Assembly: GCF_900115285.1 (NCBI RefSeq)
Contig: NZ_FOYW01000001.1
Coordinates: 286,376 to 350,375 of the forward strand
Reading direction: 5' to 3'
From: Marinobacter daqiaonensis
Lineage (GTDB): Bacteria; Pseudomonadota; Gammaproteobacteria; Pseudomonadales; Oleiphilaceae
DNA: 64,000 nt
In this document: positions 9,779 to 21,711 of the stretch, one piece after another
How the letters are laid out: each line of letters starts with the position of its first letter
Numbering within the stretch: position 1 is the first letter of the stretch
Position numbers and translations under genes: made by a program
Notes under the pieces: generated by a model
The model's input: only the letters and a program-made list of their open reading frames with translations
What the model was told of the DNA's origin: nothing
Databases searched by the model: none

Positions 9779-12613
9779 ATGCATGAAAGCATAATGGAGC
9801 AGTTATGGCAGACATCCCATTTACAGGGTGGGAATCTGGCCTATGTTGAGCAGCTTTTTGAAACCTACCTGACAGACCCAAACGCCATTCCAGAAGAGTG
9901 GCGGAGCTATTTCGACAAGCTTCCGGGCGTTGAAGGCAACACCCGCGATATCGCTCACTCCACGATCCGCGCACAGTTCGAGCACATCTCCCGCAACCAG
10001 CGCTCCTATTCCGGCGCCGGCGTTCCCGCTTCCGTCACCACCGATGCCGACCGCAAGCAGATCCGCGTACTGCAGATGATCAATGCTTTCCGTTTCCGCG
10101 GCCATCAGGAGGCGAGGCTTGACCCTCTCGGGGTCTGGCAGCGACCGCCGGTGGAGGACCTGGACCCGGCGTTCCACGAGTTATCCGACGCGGACCGCGA
10201 TCTGGAATTTCAGACCGGCTCACTGAACTTTGGTTCCGAGCGAATGAAGCTTGGCGATATCATCGACAATCTGCGCAAGACCTATTGCAGCAGTATTGGC
10301 GCTGAATACATGCATGTTGTTGATACCCGCATCAAGCGGTGGTTCCAGCAGCGCATGGAGCCGGTTCGCTCAAAGCCGGCGTACGAAGCCAAGACCCGCA
10401 AGCACCTGCTGGAGCGTCTGACCGCCGCCGAGGGCCTGGAGAAATATCTGGGCTCCCGCTATCCGGGTGTGAAGCGCTTTGGCCTGGAAGGCGGTGAAAG
10501 TCTGATTCCCTGCCTCGACGAGCTGATCCAGCGTGCCGGCAGCTGCGGCGCCAAGGAGATTGTTCTCGGGATGGCCCACCGTGGCCGCCTGAACGTGCTG
10601 GTCAATACGCTGGGCAAGAACCCCAAGGACCTGTTCGACGAATTCGAGGGCAAGAAGCTCCAGGATTCCGGATCCGGGGACGTAAAATACCACCAGGGCT
10701 TTTCCTCCAATGTCATGACCGAGGGCGGGGAAGTTCATCTTGCCCTGGCATTCAACCCGTCGCACCTGGAGATCGTTTCACCGGTGGTGGTCGGCTCGGT
10801 TCGCGCCCGCCAGACCCGTCGCAGCGATAACGATGGCAGCTCCGTCGTTCCCATCATCATGCATGGCGACGCCGCCTTTGCCGGCCAGGGCGTGGTGATG
10901 GAAACCTTCCAGATGTCCCAGACCCGGGGCTTTGGCGTGGGGGGCACCATTCACCTGGTGATCAACAACCAGGTCGGTTTCACCACCAGCAGGCAGGAAG
11001 ACGCCCGTTCAACCGAATACTGCACCGACGTGGCCAAGATGGTCCAGGCGCCCATTCTGCACGTGAACGCGGACGATCCCGAAGCGGTCTTGTTCGTCAC
11101 CCAGATGGCCATGGACTACCGCAACGAATTCAAGCGCGATGTGGTGATCGACCTGGTCTGCTATCGCCGCCGTGGCCACAACGAAGCGGACGAGCCCTCC
11201 GCCACCCAGCCGGTGATGTACGAGCAGGTTCGCAAGCTCAAGAGTACCCGCCACCTTTACGCCAGCCAGCTGGTAAAGGAAGGTGTGATCACCGACGAAG
11301 AATCCAAACAGATGGAGACCGAATATCGGGACGCTCTGGACAAGGGTGATCACGTGGTCAAGTCGTTGGTGAAACAGCCCAACAAGGATCTTTACGTGGA
11401 CTGGTCGCCGTACCTGGGCCACGAGTGGACCGCCAAGTGCAAGACCAGCGTGTCGCTGAAGAATGTCCAGCGCCTGGGCAAGAAAATGACCTATGTGCCG
11501 GAAGGCTTCCAGGTCCAGCGGCAGGTTTCCAAGATTGTCGAGGACCGTAACAAGATGACCGCCGGCGCCCTGAGCCTGAACTGGGGTTATGGCGAGATGA
11601 TGGCCTATGCCTCTCTGCTGGACGAGGGTCACCCGATCCGGCTTACCGGTCAGGACGTTGGGCGCGGTACCTTCTCCCATCGTCATGCGGTGCTTCACAA
11701 CCAGAAGAACGGCGACACCTGGACCTCCCTGGCCAACCTGTCCGAGGACCAGCCGCTGTTCGAGATATACGACTCACTGCTGTCGGAAGAGGCGGTCATG
11801 GCCTTCGAATATGGCTATGCCACCACCGCTCCCAAGTCGCTGATCGTCTGGGAGGCCCAGTTCGGGGACTTTGCCAATGGCGCCCAGGTGGTGATCGACC
11901 AGTTCCTCACCAGCGGCGAACACAAGTGGGGCAGGCTATGCGGGCTCACATTGCTGCTTCCCCATGGCTACGAAGGGCAGGGCCCGGAGCATTCCTCAGC
12001 GCGGCTGGAGCGCTTCCTGCAGATGTGTGCCGAGCACAATATCCAGGTCTGCGTGCCCACCACGCCTTCCCAGGTGTTCCACATGCTGCGTCGTCAGGTC
12101 AAGCGGCCCCTGCGCAAGCCCCTGGTGGCGATTACACCCAAGAGCCTGTTGCGCCACAAGGAAGCCACCTCGGACCTGGACGATCTGACCTCGGGTACCT
12201 TCCAGACCATTCTTCCTGAGAAGGAGCCGTCTGACCCGAAGAAAGTGACTCGCCTGATTCTCTGCAGCGGCAAGGTCTATTATGACCTACTCGAGAAGAA
12301 AAAGGCGGACAGCCGTGATGATGTGGTCATTGTCCGGATTGAGCAGCTGTATCCGTTCCCCGGTGACGACCTGGACGAACTGCTTGCTCCTTATACCAAG
12401 CTCAAGCACACGGTCTGGTGCCAGGAAGAGCCCATGAATCAGGGTGCCTGGTACAGTAGCCAGCACCATATGCGGGCCGCGCTACACCGCCTGAACCCGA
12501 AGCTTTATCTTGCGTATGCTGGTCGTGACCCCTCAGCCGCGCCGGCTGCAGGCTATATGTCCACTCACGTCGAGCAGCAGAAAAAGCTGGTGAATGACGC
12601 CTTTGAAATCTGA
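9779..12613 (+). CDS. sucA: 2-oxoglutarate dehydrogenase E1 component
   Basis: Thiamine-diphosphate E1 subunit that decarboxylates 2-oxoglutarate and passes the succinyl group to the E2 lipoyl arm. The 944-aa protein begins MHESIMEQLW and continues LEQLFETYL-type sequence with EEWRSYF, as usual for SucA. The ThDP region contains GMAHRGRLNVLVN, HGDAAFAGQGVVMETFQ and INNQVGFTTS; the C-terminal half has GQDVGRGTFSHRHAVL. ATG 9779 is chosen because AAGGTGAG lies 9 nt upstream; the open frame extends back to 9710 without family similarity. It is followed by sucB and lpd. Confidence 0.97.
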   Translation: MHESIMEQLWQTSHLQGGNLAYVEQLFETYLTDPNAIPEEWRSYFDKLPGVEGNTRDIAHSTIRAQFEHISRNQRSYSGAGVPASVTTDADRKQIRVLQMINAFRFRGHQEARLDPLGVWQRPPVEDLDPAFHELSDADRDLEFQTGSLNFGSERMKLGDIIDNLRKTYCSSIGAEYMHVVDTRIKRWFQQRMEPVRSKPAYEAKTRKHLLERLTAAEGLEKYLGSRYPGVKRFGLEGGESLIPCLDELIQRAGSCGAKEIVLGMAHRGRLNVLVNTLGKNPKDLFDEFEGKKLQDSGSGDVKYHQGFSSNVMTEGGEVHLALAFNPSHLEIVSPVVVGSVRARQTRRSDNDGSSVVPIIMHGDAAFAGQGVVMETFQMSQTRGFGVGGTIHLVINNQVGFTTSRQEDARSTEYCTDVAKMVQAPILHVNADDPEAVLFVTQMAMDYRNEFKRDVVIDLVCYRRRGHNEADEPSATQPVMYEQVRKLKSTRHLYASQLVKEGVITDEESKQMETEYRDALDKGDHVVKSLVKQPNKDLYVDWSPYLGHEWTAKCKTSVSLKNVQRLGKKMTYVPEGFQVQRQVSKIVEDRNKMTAGALSLNWGYGEMMAYASLLDEGHPIRLTGQDVGRGTFSHRHAVLHNQKNGDTWTSLANLSEDQPLFEIYDSLLSEEAVMAFEYGYATTAPKSLIVWEAQFGDFANGAQVVIDQFLTSGEHKWGRLCGLTLLLPHGYEGQGPEHSSARLERFLQMCAEHNIQVCVPTTPSQVFHMLRRQVKRPLRKPLVAITPKSLLRHKEATSDLDDLTSGTFQTILPEKEPSDPKKVTRLILCSGKVYYDLLEKKKADSRDDVVIVRIEQLYPFPGDDLDELLAPYTKLKHTVWCQEEPMNQGAWYSSQHHMRAALHRLNPKLYLAYAGRDPSAAPAAGYMSTHVEQQKKLVNDAFEI

Positions 12614-12639
12614 CGAGCTACCGAACGTAAGGATCTGAA

Positions 12640-13887
12640 ATGTCAACAGAAATAAAAGCCCCCGTATTTCCGGAATCGGTCGCTGAAGGTACCGTTGCGA
12701 CCTGGCACAAGAAGCCTGGTGAAGCCTGTGAGCGTGACGAACTGATTGTCGACATCGAGACCGACAAGGTGGTTCTGGAAGTGGTCGCGCCGGCGGACGG
12801 TGTCATCGAAGAGATTCTCAAGGATGAAGGCGATACCGTGGAAAGCGGTGAGGTAATCGGCAGGTTCAAGGAGGGGGCAGCCGGTAGCAAGTCAGAGGAA
12901 TCCGGTTCCGAAGAGAGCAAGACCGCATCCGCGTCCAAGGAGCAGGAGCCCTCCCGGGAAGACGTATCCGCCGCCGGTGTCGACGAGGCGATTCTGAGCC
13001 CCGCGGCCCGTAAACTCGCGGACGAGAACAACGTCGATCCCGCGGATGTGAAGGGCTCCGGCAAGGGCGGACGCGTTACCAAGGAAGACGTTCAGGCCCA
13101 TATCGAGGGTGGCAACAAGGCTGCTCCCACTTCGTCCGAGCCCCGGAAAGAGGCGGCGGCACCGGCCGCTGACGTACCCGTGGGCGATCGTCCGGAAAAA
13201 CGCGTACCCATGACCCGTCTCCGCGCCAGCATCGCCAAGCGTCTGGTCAATGCCCAGCAGAGCGCCGCCATGCTCACCACCTTCAATGAGGTGAACATGA
13301 AGCCGGTCATGGACCTGCGCAAGCAGTACAAGGACAGCTTCGAGAAGCGTCATGGCATCAAACTCGGCTTCATGTCCTTTTTCGCCAAGGCGGCCACAGA
13401 GGCCCTCAAGCGCTTCCCGGCAGTGAATGCGTCCATTGACGGTAACGACATGGTCTATCATGGCTATCAGGATATCGGTGTCGCCGTCTCCACAGACCGT
13501 GGCCTGGTTGTTCCGGTGGTTCGTGATGTCGACGCCCTGGGACTTGCGGATATCGAGAAGAAGATTGTCGAGTATGGCCAGAAGGCCAAGGGTGGCAAGC
13601 TGGGTATCGAGGAAATGACCGGTGGCACCTTTACCATTACCAACGGTGGCATTTTCGGATCGCTGATTTCCACCCCGATCCTGAACCCGCCGCAGACAGC
13701 TATTCTGGGCATGCACAAGATCCAGGAGCGCCCGATGGCGGTGAACGGCCAGGTCGAGATCCTGCCGATGATGTACCTGGCCCTGTCTTACGACCATCGC
13801 ATGATCGATGGCAAGGAAGCGGTACAGTTCCTGGTCGCCATCAAGGAAATGATCGAGGATCCGACCCGCATCCTGCTGGACGTCTGA
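12640..13887 (+). CDS. sucB: dihydrolipoyllysine-residue succinyltransferase (E2 of 2-oxoglutarate dehydrogenase)
   Basis: Core E2 subunit that moves the succinyl group from lipoate to CoA. The 415-aa protein has one lipoyl domain (lipoyl lysine K43 in [10 protein letters not shown]), an acidic, Ser/Glu-rich linker, a peripheral-subunit-binding domain around residues 115-150 ([26 protein letters not shown]), and a catalytic domain ending in [13 protein letters not shown] with His386 and Asp390. It sits 26 nt after sucA, so the genes are likely cotranscribed. Confidence 0.97.
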   Translation: MSTEIKAPVFPESVAEGTVATWHKKPGEACERDELIVDIETDKVVLEVVAPADGVIEEILKDEGDTVESGEVIGRFKEGAAGSKSEESGSEESKTASASKEQEPSREDVSAAGVDEAILSPAARKLADENNVDPADVKGSGKGGRVTKEDVQAHIEGGNKAAPTSSEPRKEAAAPAADVPVGDRPEKRVPMTRLRASIAKRLVNAQQSAAMLTTFNEVNMKPVMDLRKQYKDSFEKRHGIKLGFMSFFAKAATEALKRFPAVNASIDGNDMVYHGYQDIGVAVSTDRGLVVPVVRDVDALGLADIEKKIVEYGQKAKGGKLGIEEMTGGTFTITNGGIFGSLISTPILNPPQTAILGMHKIQERPMAVNGQVEILPMMYLALSYDHRMIDGKEAVQFLVAIKEMIEDPTRILLDV

Positions 13888-13906
13888 ACCTTTCACTCAA
13901 TCAAGG

Positions 13907-13929
13907 AGCCCCGGCCGTCGACCGGGGCT
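13907..13929 (+). terminator. intercistronic hairpin between sucB and lpd
   Basis: AGCCCCGG pairs with CCGGGGCT around a 7-nt loop. No T-run follows, so it more likely stabilises the mRNA or attenuates weakly than terminates fully. Confidence 0.5.
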
Positions 13930-13949
13930 TCCGCCAGATAACGGGATAG

Positions 13950-15395
<1,446 letters not shown>

Positions 15396-15402
15396 CGCGT
15401 TT

Positions 15403-15444
15403 CCGGGGGCGCGCCGCGTAAGTGGCTGCGCCCCCGGTTATTTT
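15403..15444 (+). terminator. intrinsic terminator after lpd
   Basis: CCGGGGGCGC (15403-15412) pairs with GCGCCCCCGG (15428-15437) and is followed by TTATTTT. It separates sucAB-lpd from sucCD, implying partial termination or a separate sucC promoter. Confidence 0.8.
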
Positions 15445-15673
15445 CCGGGCCGGGAAAGCAAGGGCGTTTCCCGCGCGCGGCAGACACGGGCCGTTGCCCG
15501 GAACAGCGTTAAGACAGGCTGAGGTGATCCCCGGCCTGTCGACAGGAATTCGCGGACAGGAGTCCATCGGAGTCAGCGCGGGGCCCAGAGTGGCAGGCCT
15601 GTTTCCGATGGGTTCCGGCGGGTTCAAAATTCCGTATGTGGTTATCCTCCATCAAAAAGCGGGACACTTGACT
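15445..15673 (+). promoter_or_regulatory. sucC leader region (candidate structured 5' UTR)
   Basis: A 229-nt GC-rich stretch between the lpd terminator and sucC contains local inverted repeats, for example GGGAAA with TTTCCC near 15452-15475, and repeated ACAGG/CCTGT pairs near 15505-15560. A frame in phase with sucC is open here but lacks family similarity and is read as leader. A cis-regulatory motif called sucC RNA is known before sucC in Pseudomonas; whether this is one is not established. Confidence 0.4.
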
Positions 15674-16839
<1,166 letters not shown>

Positions 16840-16840
<1 letters not shown>

Positions 16841-17712
16841 TGAGTATCCTGATCAACAAAGACACCAAGGTTATCTGCCAGGGCTTTACCGGTGCCCAGG
16901 GTACCTTCCACTCCGAGCAGGCGCTTGAATACGGCACCAAGATGGTCGGCGGCGTCAGCCCCGGCAAGGGCGGCACAGAGCATCTGGGCCTGCCGGTGTT
17001 CAACACCGTTCGCGAAGCGGTAGAGAAGACCGGTGCGGAAGCCACCGTGATCTACGTGCCGGCGCCGTTCTGTAAGGACGCCATCATCGAAGCCGCAGAC
17101 GCTGGTATCCAGCTGATCGTGTGCATCACCGAAGGTATTCCCTCCATCGACATGCTCTACGCGAAAGAGTACGTGGATCGCAAGGGCGTTCGCATGATCG
17201 GTCCGAACTGTCCGGGCGTGATCACCCCGGGTGAAACCAAGATCGGCATCATGCCTGGCCATATCCACAAGCCTGGCAAGGTCGGCATCGTTTCCCGTTC
17301 CGGTACCCTGACCTATGAAGCGGTCAAGCAGACCACTGACTTCGGTTACGGTCAGTCCACCTGTGTCGGTATCGGCGGTGACCCGATTCCGGGCTCCAGC
17401 TTCATTGACATCCTGAAGCTGCTGCAGGAAGACCCGCAGACTGAAGCGATCGTGATGATCGGTGAAATCGGTGGTACTGCCGAGGAAGAAGCCGCAGCCT
17501 ATATCAAGGAAAACGTGACCAAGCCGGTGGTTTCCTATATCGCCGGTGTCACGGCGCCTCCGGGCAAGCGTATGGGCCACGCCGGTGCCATCATTTCCGG
17601 TGGTAAGGGCACCGCAGACGAGAAGTTTGCCGCCCTCCAGGATGCCGGTGTGAAGACCGTGCGCAGCCTCGCCGAAATTGGCAAGGCCCTGAAGGAAGTC
17701 ACTGGCTGGTAA
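16840..17712 (+). CDS. sucD: succinyl-CoA synthetase alpha subunit
   Basis: Alpha subunit carrying the phosphohistidine intermediate. The 290-aa protein has the CoA-binding N-terminal Rossmann domain ([18 protein letters not shown]), the motif [10 protein letters not shown], and the active-site histidine at about residue 247 in [17 protein letters not shown]. It is translationally coupled to sucC and followed by an intrinsic terminator at 17742-17776. Confidence 0.98.
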
Positions 17713-17741
17713 GCCGCAAGGCACCAGTCGGTAACCTCCAG

Positions 17742-17776
17742 AACCCCCGCCCGGTGTGACCGGTGCGGGGGTTTTG
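17742..17776 (+). terminator. intrinsic terminator after sucCD
   Basis: AACCCCCGC (17742-17750) pairs with GCGGGGGTT (17765-17773) and a T-rich tail follows, 30 nt after the sucD stop. Confidence 0.85.
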
Positions 17777-17881
17777 TGTTTTCGGGGCCGGCGAGGGTGG
17801 CGAGACCGGTCTAAGCGCTGTCATCCACCGCCATCCTGATTTATCATGACCGGTCAAATATCTTGATAAGGAGTTCATGCA

Positions 17882-19096
17882 TTGGGTTCTGTCGATTCCC
17901 AGCAACGGGTGTTGTCCGGTATGCGTCCCACCGGGCGCCTGCACCTAGGGCATTATCACGGCGTCCTCAAGAACTGGGTCAAGCTCCAGCATGAATTCGA
18001 GTGCTTCTTTTTCGTGGCCGACTGGCACGCCCTGACCACCTGTTACGACGATCCCGCGGACATTCGCGAGAATGTCTGGGAGATGGTGATCGACTGGCTT
18101 TCCGCCGGCGTGAACCCCGGGTCCTCGACGCTCTTCATTCAGTCCCAGGTGCCGGAACACGCCGAGTTCCATCTGCTGTTGTCCATGATAACACCGCTGG
18201 GCTGGCTGGAAAGGGCACCGACCTACAAGGACCAGCAGGATAAGCTGCGTGAAAAAGATCTCGCAACTTACGGATTTCTTGGATATCCGCTGCTACAGAG
18301 CGCCGATATTCTCCTGTATCGGGCGGGCAAGGTGCCGGTGGGTGCCGACCAGGTATCCCATGTCGAAATCACCCGGGAAATCGCCCGCCGGTTCAACCAC
18401 CTGTATGGCCGGGAGCCAGGGTTTGAGGAGCAGGCCGAGGGCGCCATCGTGAAGATGGGCAAGAAGAACGCCCGCCTCTACCGATCGCTCCGCCGGCGTT
18501 ACCAGGAGGAGGGCGACATGGAGGCCCTCGAAACGGCCCGGGCCCTGTTGCGTGAACAGCAGAACATCTCTCTCGGGGATCGGGAGCGTCTTTACGGTTA
18601 CATCGAGGGCACCGGCAAGGTTCTGTTGCCCGAGCCCCAGCCGATACTGACGGATGAGCCGAAAATGCCCGGTCTTGATGGTCACAAGATGTCCAAGTCC
18701 TATGGCAACGCCATCGGCCTGCGGGAGGCTCCCGAGAGTGTGGAGAAAAAGATCCGCACCATGCCCACGGACCCCCAGCGGGTTCGTCGCAACGATCCCG
18801 GCGACCCGGAAAAATGCCCGGTATGGGAGCTTCACAAGGTTTATTCCGACGAGGCAACCCGTAACTGGGTCAACTCCGGTTGCCGCAGCGCCGGCATCGG
18901 CTGTCTGGACTGCAAGAAGCCGGTCATCGAGGCCGTGGTGGAAGAGCAGCGGCCGCTGCGGGAAAGGGCCAGGGAGTACGAGAACAATCCGGATCTAATC
19001 CACGCCATCATGGAGGAGGGCTCCGAGCGGGCGAGGGACGCAGCGCGGGATACACTGGACGAGGTCCGGTCGGCCATGGGACTGGACTACCGGTGA
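17882..19096 (+). CDS. trpS: tryptophanyl-tRNA synthetase
   Basis: Class Ic aminoacyl-tRNA synthetase that charges tRNA-Trp. The 404-aa protein has the HIGH-type motif HLGH (residues 21-24) in PTGRLHLGHYHG and KMSKS at about 269-273. It is longer than the 334-aa E. coli enzyme because of an insertion of roughly 60 residues around 187-245, as seen in the Pseudomonas-type enzyme. The start is a TTG at 17882: AAGGAG at 17868-17873 lies 8 nt upstream, and the nearby ATG at 17877 is in another frame. Its TGA overlaps the scpA GTG start. Confidence 0.95.
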   Translation: MGSVDSQQRVLSGMRPTGRLHLGHYHGVLKNWVKLQHEFECFFFVADWHALTTCYDDPADIRENVWEMVIDWLSAGVNPGSSTLFIQSQVPEHAEFHLLLSMITPLGWLERAPTYKDQQDKLREKDLATYGFLGYPLLQSADILLYRAGKVPVGADQVSHVEITREIARRFNHLYGREPGFEEQAEGAIVKMGKKNARLYRSLRRRYQEEGDMEALETARALLREQQNISLGDRERLYGYIEGTGKVLLPEPQPILTDEPKMPGLDGHKMSKSYGNAIGLREAPESVEKKIRTMPTDPQRVRRNDPGDPEKCPVWELHKVYSDEATRNWVNSGCRSAGIGCLDCKKPVIEAVVEEQRPLRERAREYENNPDLIHAIMEEGSERARDAARDTLDEVRSAMGLDYR

Positions 19097-19941
19097 CGGC
19101 GGATGTGACCGGCACCGACGACGCCCCGGAGTCTGTGGCAACGACCGCAGCGCCAGCGCCGGCGAAAGAGCCGTTTGCGCGGGTTGAGGGCAGGCCCCTG
19201 TCGGAGTTGCCACAGGATCTGTACATACCTCCGGATGCCCTGGCGGTATTTCTGGACGCCTTCGAAGGTCCGCTGGATCTGTTGCTTTACCTGATCCGGC
19301 GTCAGAATATGAACATCCTGGATATCGACGTCAGTGAGATCACCCGACAGTACATGGAGTACATCAGCGCGGTGGAAGCCATGCGCTTCGAACTGGCGGC
19401 CGAGTACCTGGTGATGGCGGCCACGCTGGCGGAGATCAAGTCACGTATGCTGTTGCCCCGCCAGGAAAGCGAAGAAGAGGAAGAGGATGATCCCCGGGCG
19501 GAGCTGATTCGTCGCTTGCAGCAGTACGAGCGCTTCAAGAAGGCCGCGGAGGACGTCGATGCGCTGCCACGCATGGAGCGGGACACCTTCAGCAACTCCG
19601 CGGCACTGCCTGAACTGCCCCGTGCCAGCGTCCACCCACCGGTGGATCTCCGGGAGATGCTGATGGCGCTCCAGGGCGTGCTCCGGCGCGCGGACCTGTT
19701 CACCAGTCATCATGTGGAGAAGGAACGACTGTCCACCCGCGAGCGCATGTCCTCCATATTGGCCATGTTGCCGGCGGACCGTTTCCTTCCCTTTGAGCAC
19801 CTGTTCACCCGTGCGGAAGGCCGGCTCGGTGTCGTGGTCACTTTCCTGGCCATGCTGGAACTGGTGAAGGAAGAACTCATCGAGATTGTCCAGGCGGAAA
19901 CCCTCGGGTCCATTCACGTCCGGGCCCGCACCAGTAACTGA
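19093..19941 (+). CDS. scpA: segregation and condensation protein A
   Basis: Kleisin subunit that bridges the Smc heads in the Smc-ScpAB condensin. The 282-aa protein shows the ScpA signature FEGPLDLLLYLIRRQNMNILDI followed by EYLVMAATLAEIKSRMLLP, an acidic linker (EEEEEDD), and a C-terminal winged helix that would contact the Smc head. The start is taken as GTG 19093, in a GTGA overlap with the trpS stop. A longer frame open from 18880 lies inside trpS. It is cotranscribed with scpB, and smc lies 3 kb downstream. Confidence 0.92.
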   Translation: MTADVTGTDDAPESVATTAAPAPAKEPFARVEGRPLSELPQDLYIPPDALAVFLDAFEGPLDLLLYLIRRQNMNILDIDVSEITRQYMEYISAVEAMRFELAAEYLVMAATLAEIKSRMLLPRQESEEEEEDDPRAELIRRLQQYERFKKAAEDVDALPRMERDTFSNSAALPELPRASVHPPVDLREMLMALQGVLRRADLFTSHHVEKERLSTRERMSSILAMLPADRFLPFEHLFTRAEGRLGVVVTFLAMLELVKEELIEIVQAETLGSIHVRARTSN

Positions 19942-19973
19942 CCATTGGTTGATGTGAACGGAACGGCACCCCC

Positions 19974-20654
19974 ATGAATGAAGAAAACCTCAGGCGCGTT
20001 CAGAATATCGTCGAGGCAGCGCTGCTGACGGCTGGCCGGCCTCTGTCCCTGGAGCAGCTCCGGGAGCTGTTTGAGGAAGCGGAGCGGCCCGCGCGCCAGA
20101 TCATGGAGCATGTTCTGGTGATGCTGGGAAAAGCCTGCGAAGGGCGCGGCTTCGAACTTCGCAAAGTGGCCAGCGGCTACCGGTTCCAGGTTCGGCAGGA
20201 ATACGCTCCGTGGGTGGGGCGACTGTTCGAGGAAAAGCCCCAGCGCTATTCCCGGGCGCTACTGGAAACCCTGGCGCTGATTGCCTACCGTCAGCCCATT
20301 ACCCGGGGTGAAATCGAGGACATCCGTGGTGTTACGGTAAGCAGCAATATCATCCGTACGCTGCAGGAGCGAGAATGGGTGCGTGTGGTGGGCCACAAGG
20401 ACGTACCGGGACGCCCGGCGATGTACGCCACCACCCGTCAATTTCTTGACTATTTCAATCTCACCACCCTGGAACAACTGCCTCCGCTGGCGGAGATCCG
20501 GGATCTGGAGGAAATCGGTCGCGAGATCGAGCAGGAAATCCAGGCAGAAATCAAGTTTGAGTCACCGGAATCTTCGCCCGGACCAGAAGGTACCGACAGC
20601 GAAGCTTCCACCGGTGAAGAAAGTGCCGGAGACAGCAGTACCACACTTCACTAA
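19974..20654 (+). CDS. scpB: segregation and condensation protein B
   Basis: Winged-helix dimer that binds the ScpA kleisin in condensin. The 226-aa protein has two winged-helix domains, with the diagnostic stretch LLETLALIAYRQPITRGEIEDIRGV and GHKDVPGRPAMYATT. The C-terminal 50 residues are acidic and low in complexity. It lies 32 nt after scpA and 18 nt before rluB, consistent with one operon. Confidence 0.95.
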   Translation: MNEENLRRVQNIVEAALLTAGRPLSLEQLRELFEEAERPARQIMEHVLVMLGKACEGRGFELRKVASGYRFQVRQEYAPWVGRLFEEKPQRYSRALLETLALIAYRQPITRGEIEDIRGVTVSSNIIRTLQEREWVRVVGHKDVPGRPAMYATTRQFLDYFNLTTLEQLPPLAEIRDLEEIGREIEQEIQAEIKFESPESSPGPEGTDSEASTGEESAGDSSTTLH

Positions 20655-20672
20655 TCCCGTAAGGATCGTTTC

Positions 20673-21659
20673 ATGGCGTCACAGCGCCCCCCGAAAAATG
20701 ACAGGCCGGCCCCCAGCTCTCAGCAGGATCAGCCGGAACGCTTGCAGAAACTTCTTTCCCGGGCCGGTGTCGGTTCCCGCAGGGAGGTGGACGCCTGGAT
20801 ACAGGAAGGCCGGGTGACGGTCAATGGCAAGGTAGCCGAGCCAGGAACGCGGGCGCTGCCCAATGACCGTATCGCTGTCGACGGCAAGCCGGTGGAGAGT
20901 CGTGCCTCGGCCGATGTGATCCGCCGGGTTCTGGTCTACAACAAGCCGGAAGGCGAGGTCACTACCCGCAATGATCCGGAGGGGCGGCCGACGGTATTCG
21001 ATAACCTGCCCAGGCTCAAGGACCAGCGCTGGATTGCTGTCGGACGTCTGGATATCAACACCACCGGTCTGATGCTTTTTACCACCGATGGTGAACTGGC
21101 CAACCGTCTGATGCATCCCTCCACCGAAATTGACCGGGAGTATGCGGTCCGGATCTTCGGAGAAGTGGATGAAGCCATGCTCCAGCGTCTGCGGGAAGGT
21201 GTTCTGCTGGAAGACGGCATGGCGTCTTTTTCCGACATCGCGCCGGCGGGAGGCAAGGGTCTGAACCAATGGTTCCACGTGACCCTGATGGAAGGCCGGA
21301 ACCGGGAGGTGCGCCGGCTCTGGGAATCCCAGGGGGTAAGGGTGAGTCGACTGAAGCGGGTCCGCTACGGACCGGTCTTTCTGCCCAGCCGCCTGAGCGT
21401 TGGCCGCTGGGAGGAAATGGACCAGAAAGGAGTGGATGATGTCAGCCGAGCAGTGGGGTTGGAGGTAGTCACCGTGCCGACCAAGACTCCGGGTGAGCAG
21501 GCGGAACATGACCGCCGTCGGCGCAAGGCGCCCTCCCGGCCACCCCAGAAGTCCACCCGGACGGGCAAACGCTGGCAAGTGGATGACCGTGCTCCCGCGA
21601 AACCCGGGCGGAAAACCGCGCCGGGTCGCAGTCGCGCGCCGGGTTCCGGCGGGTCATAG
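20673..21659 (+). CDS. rluB: 23S rRNA pseudouridine(2605) synthase
   Basis: RsuA/RluB/E-type pseudouridine synthase modifying helix 90 of 23S rRNA. The 328-aa protein has an N-terminal S4 RNA-binding domain (ERLQKLLSRAGVGSRREVDAWI) and the catalytic motif GRLDINTTGLMLFTTDG with Asp127, followed by EGRNREVRRLWES. The C-terminal 60 residues are very basic and proline-rich, as is typical of RluB. The trpS-scpA-scpB-rluB order supports RluB over RluE or RluF. Confidence 0.9.
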   Translation: MASQRPPKNDRPAPSSQQDQPERLQKLLSRAGVGSRREVDAWIQEGRVTVNGKVAEPGTRALPNDRIAVDGKPVESRASADVIRRVLVYNKPEGEVTTRNDPEGRPTVFDNLPRLKDQRWIAVGRLDINTTGLMLFTTDGELANRLMHPSTEIDREYAVRIFGEVDEAMLQRLREGVLLEDGMASFSDIAPAGGKGLNQWFHVTLMEGRNREVRRLWESQGVRVSRLKRVRYGPVFLPSRLSVGRWEEMDQKGVDDVSRAVGLEVVTVPTKTPGEQAEHDRRRRKAPSRPPQKSTRTGKRWQVDDRAPAKPGRKTAPGRSRAPGSGGS

Positions 21660-21711
21660 GAATACGGCGTTCCCTGCAGGCAAACGAACTGCCCGGCTGG
21701 AAAACCATCGG

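Noticed and set aside
15422..15673. N-terminal extension of SucC in phase with the gene
   Set aside because: Conserved SucC begins at 15674 and the extension overlaps the lpd terminator; it is better explained as a leader.
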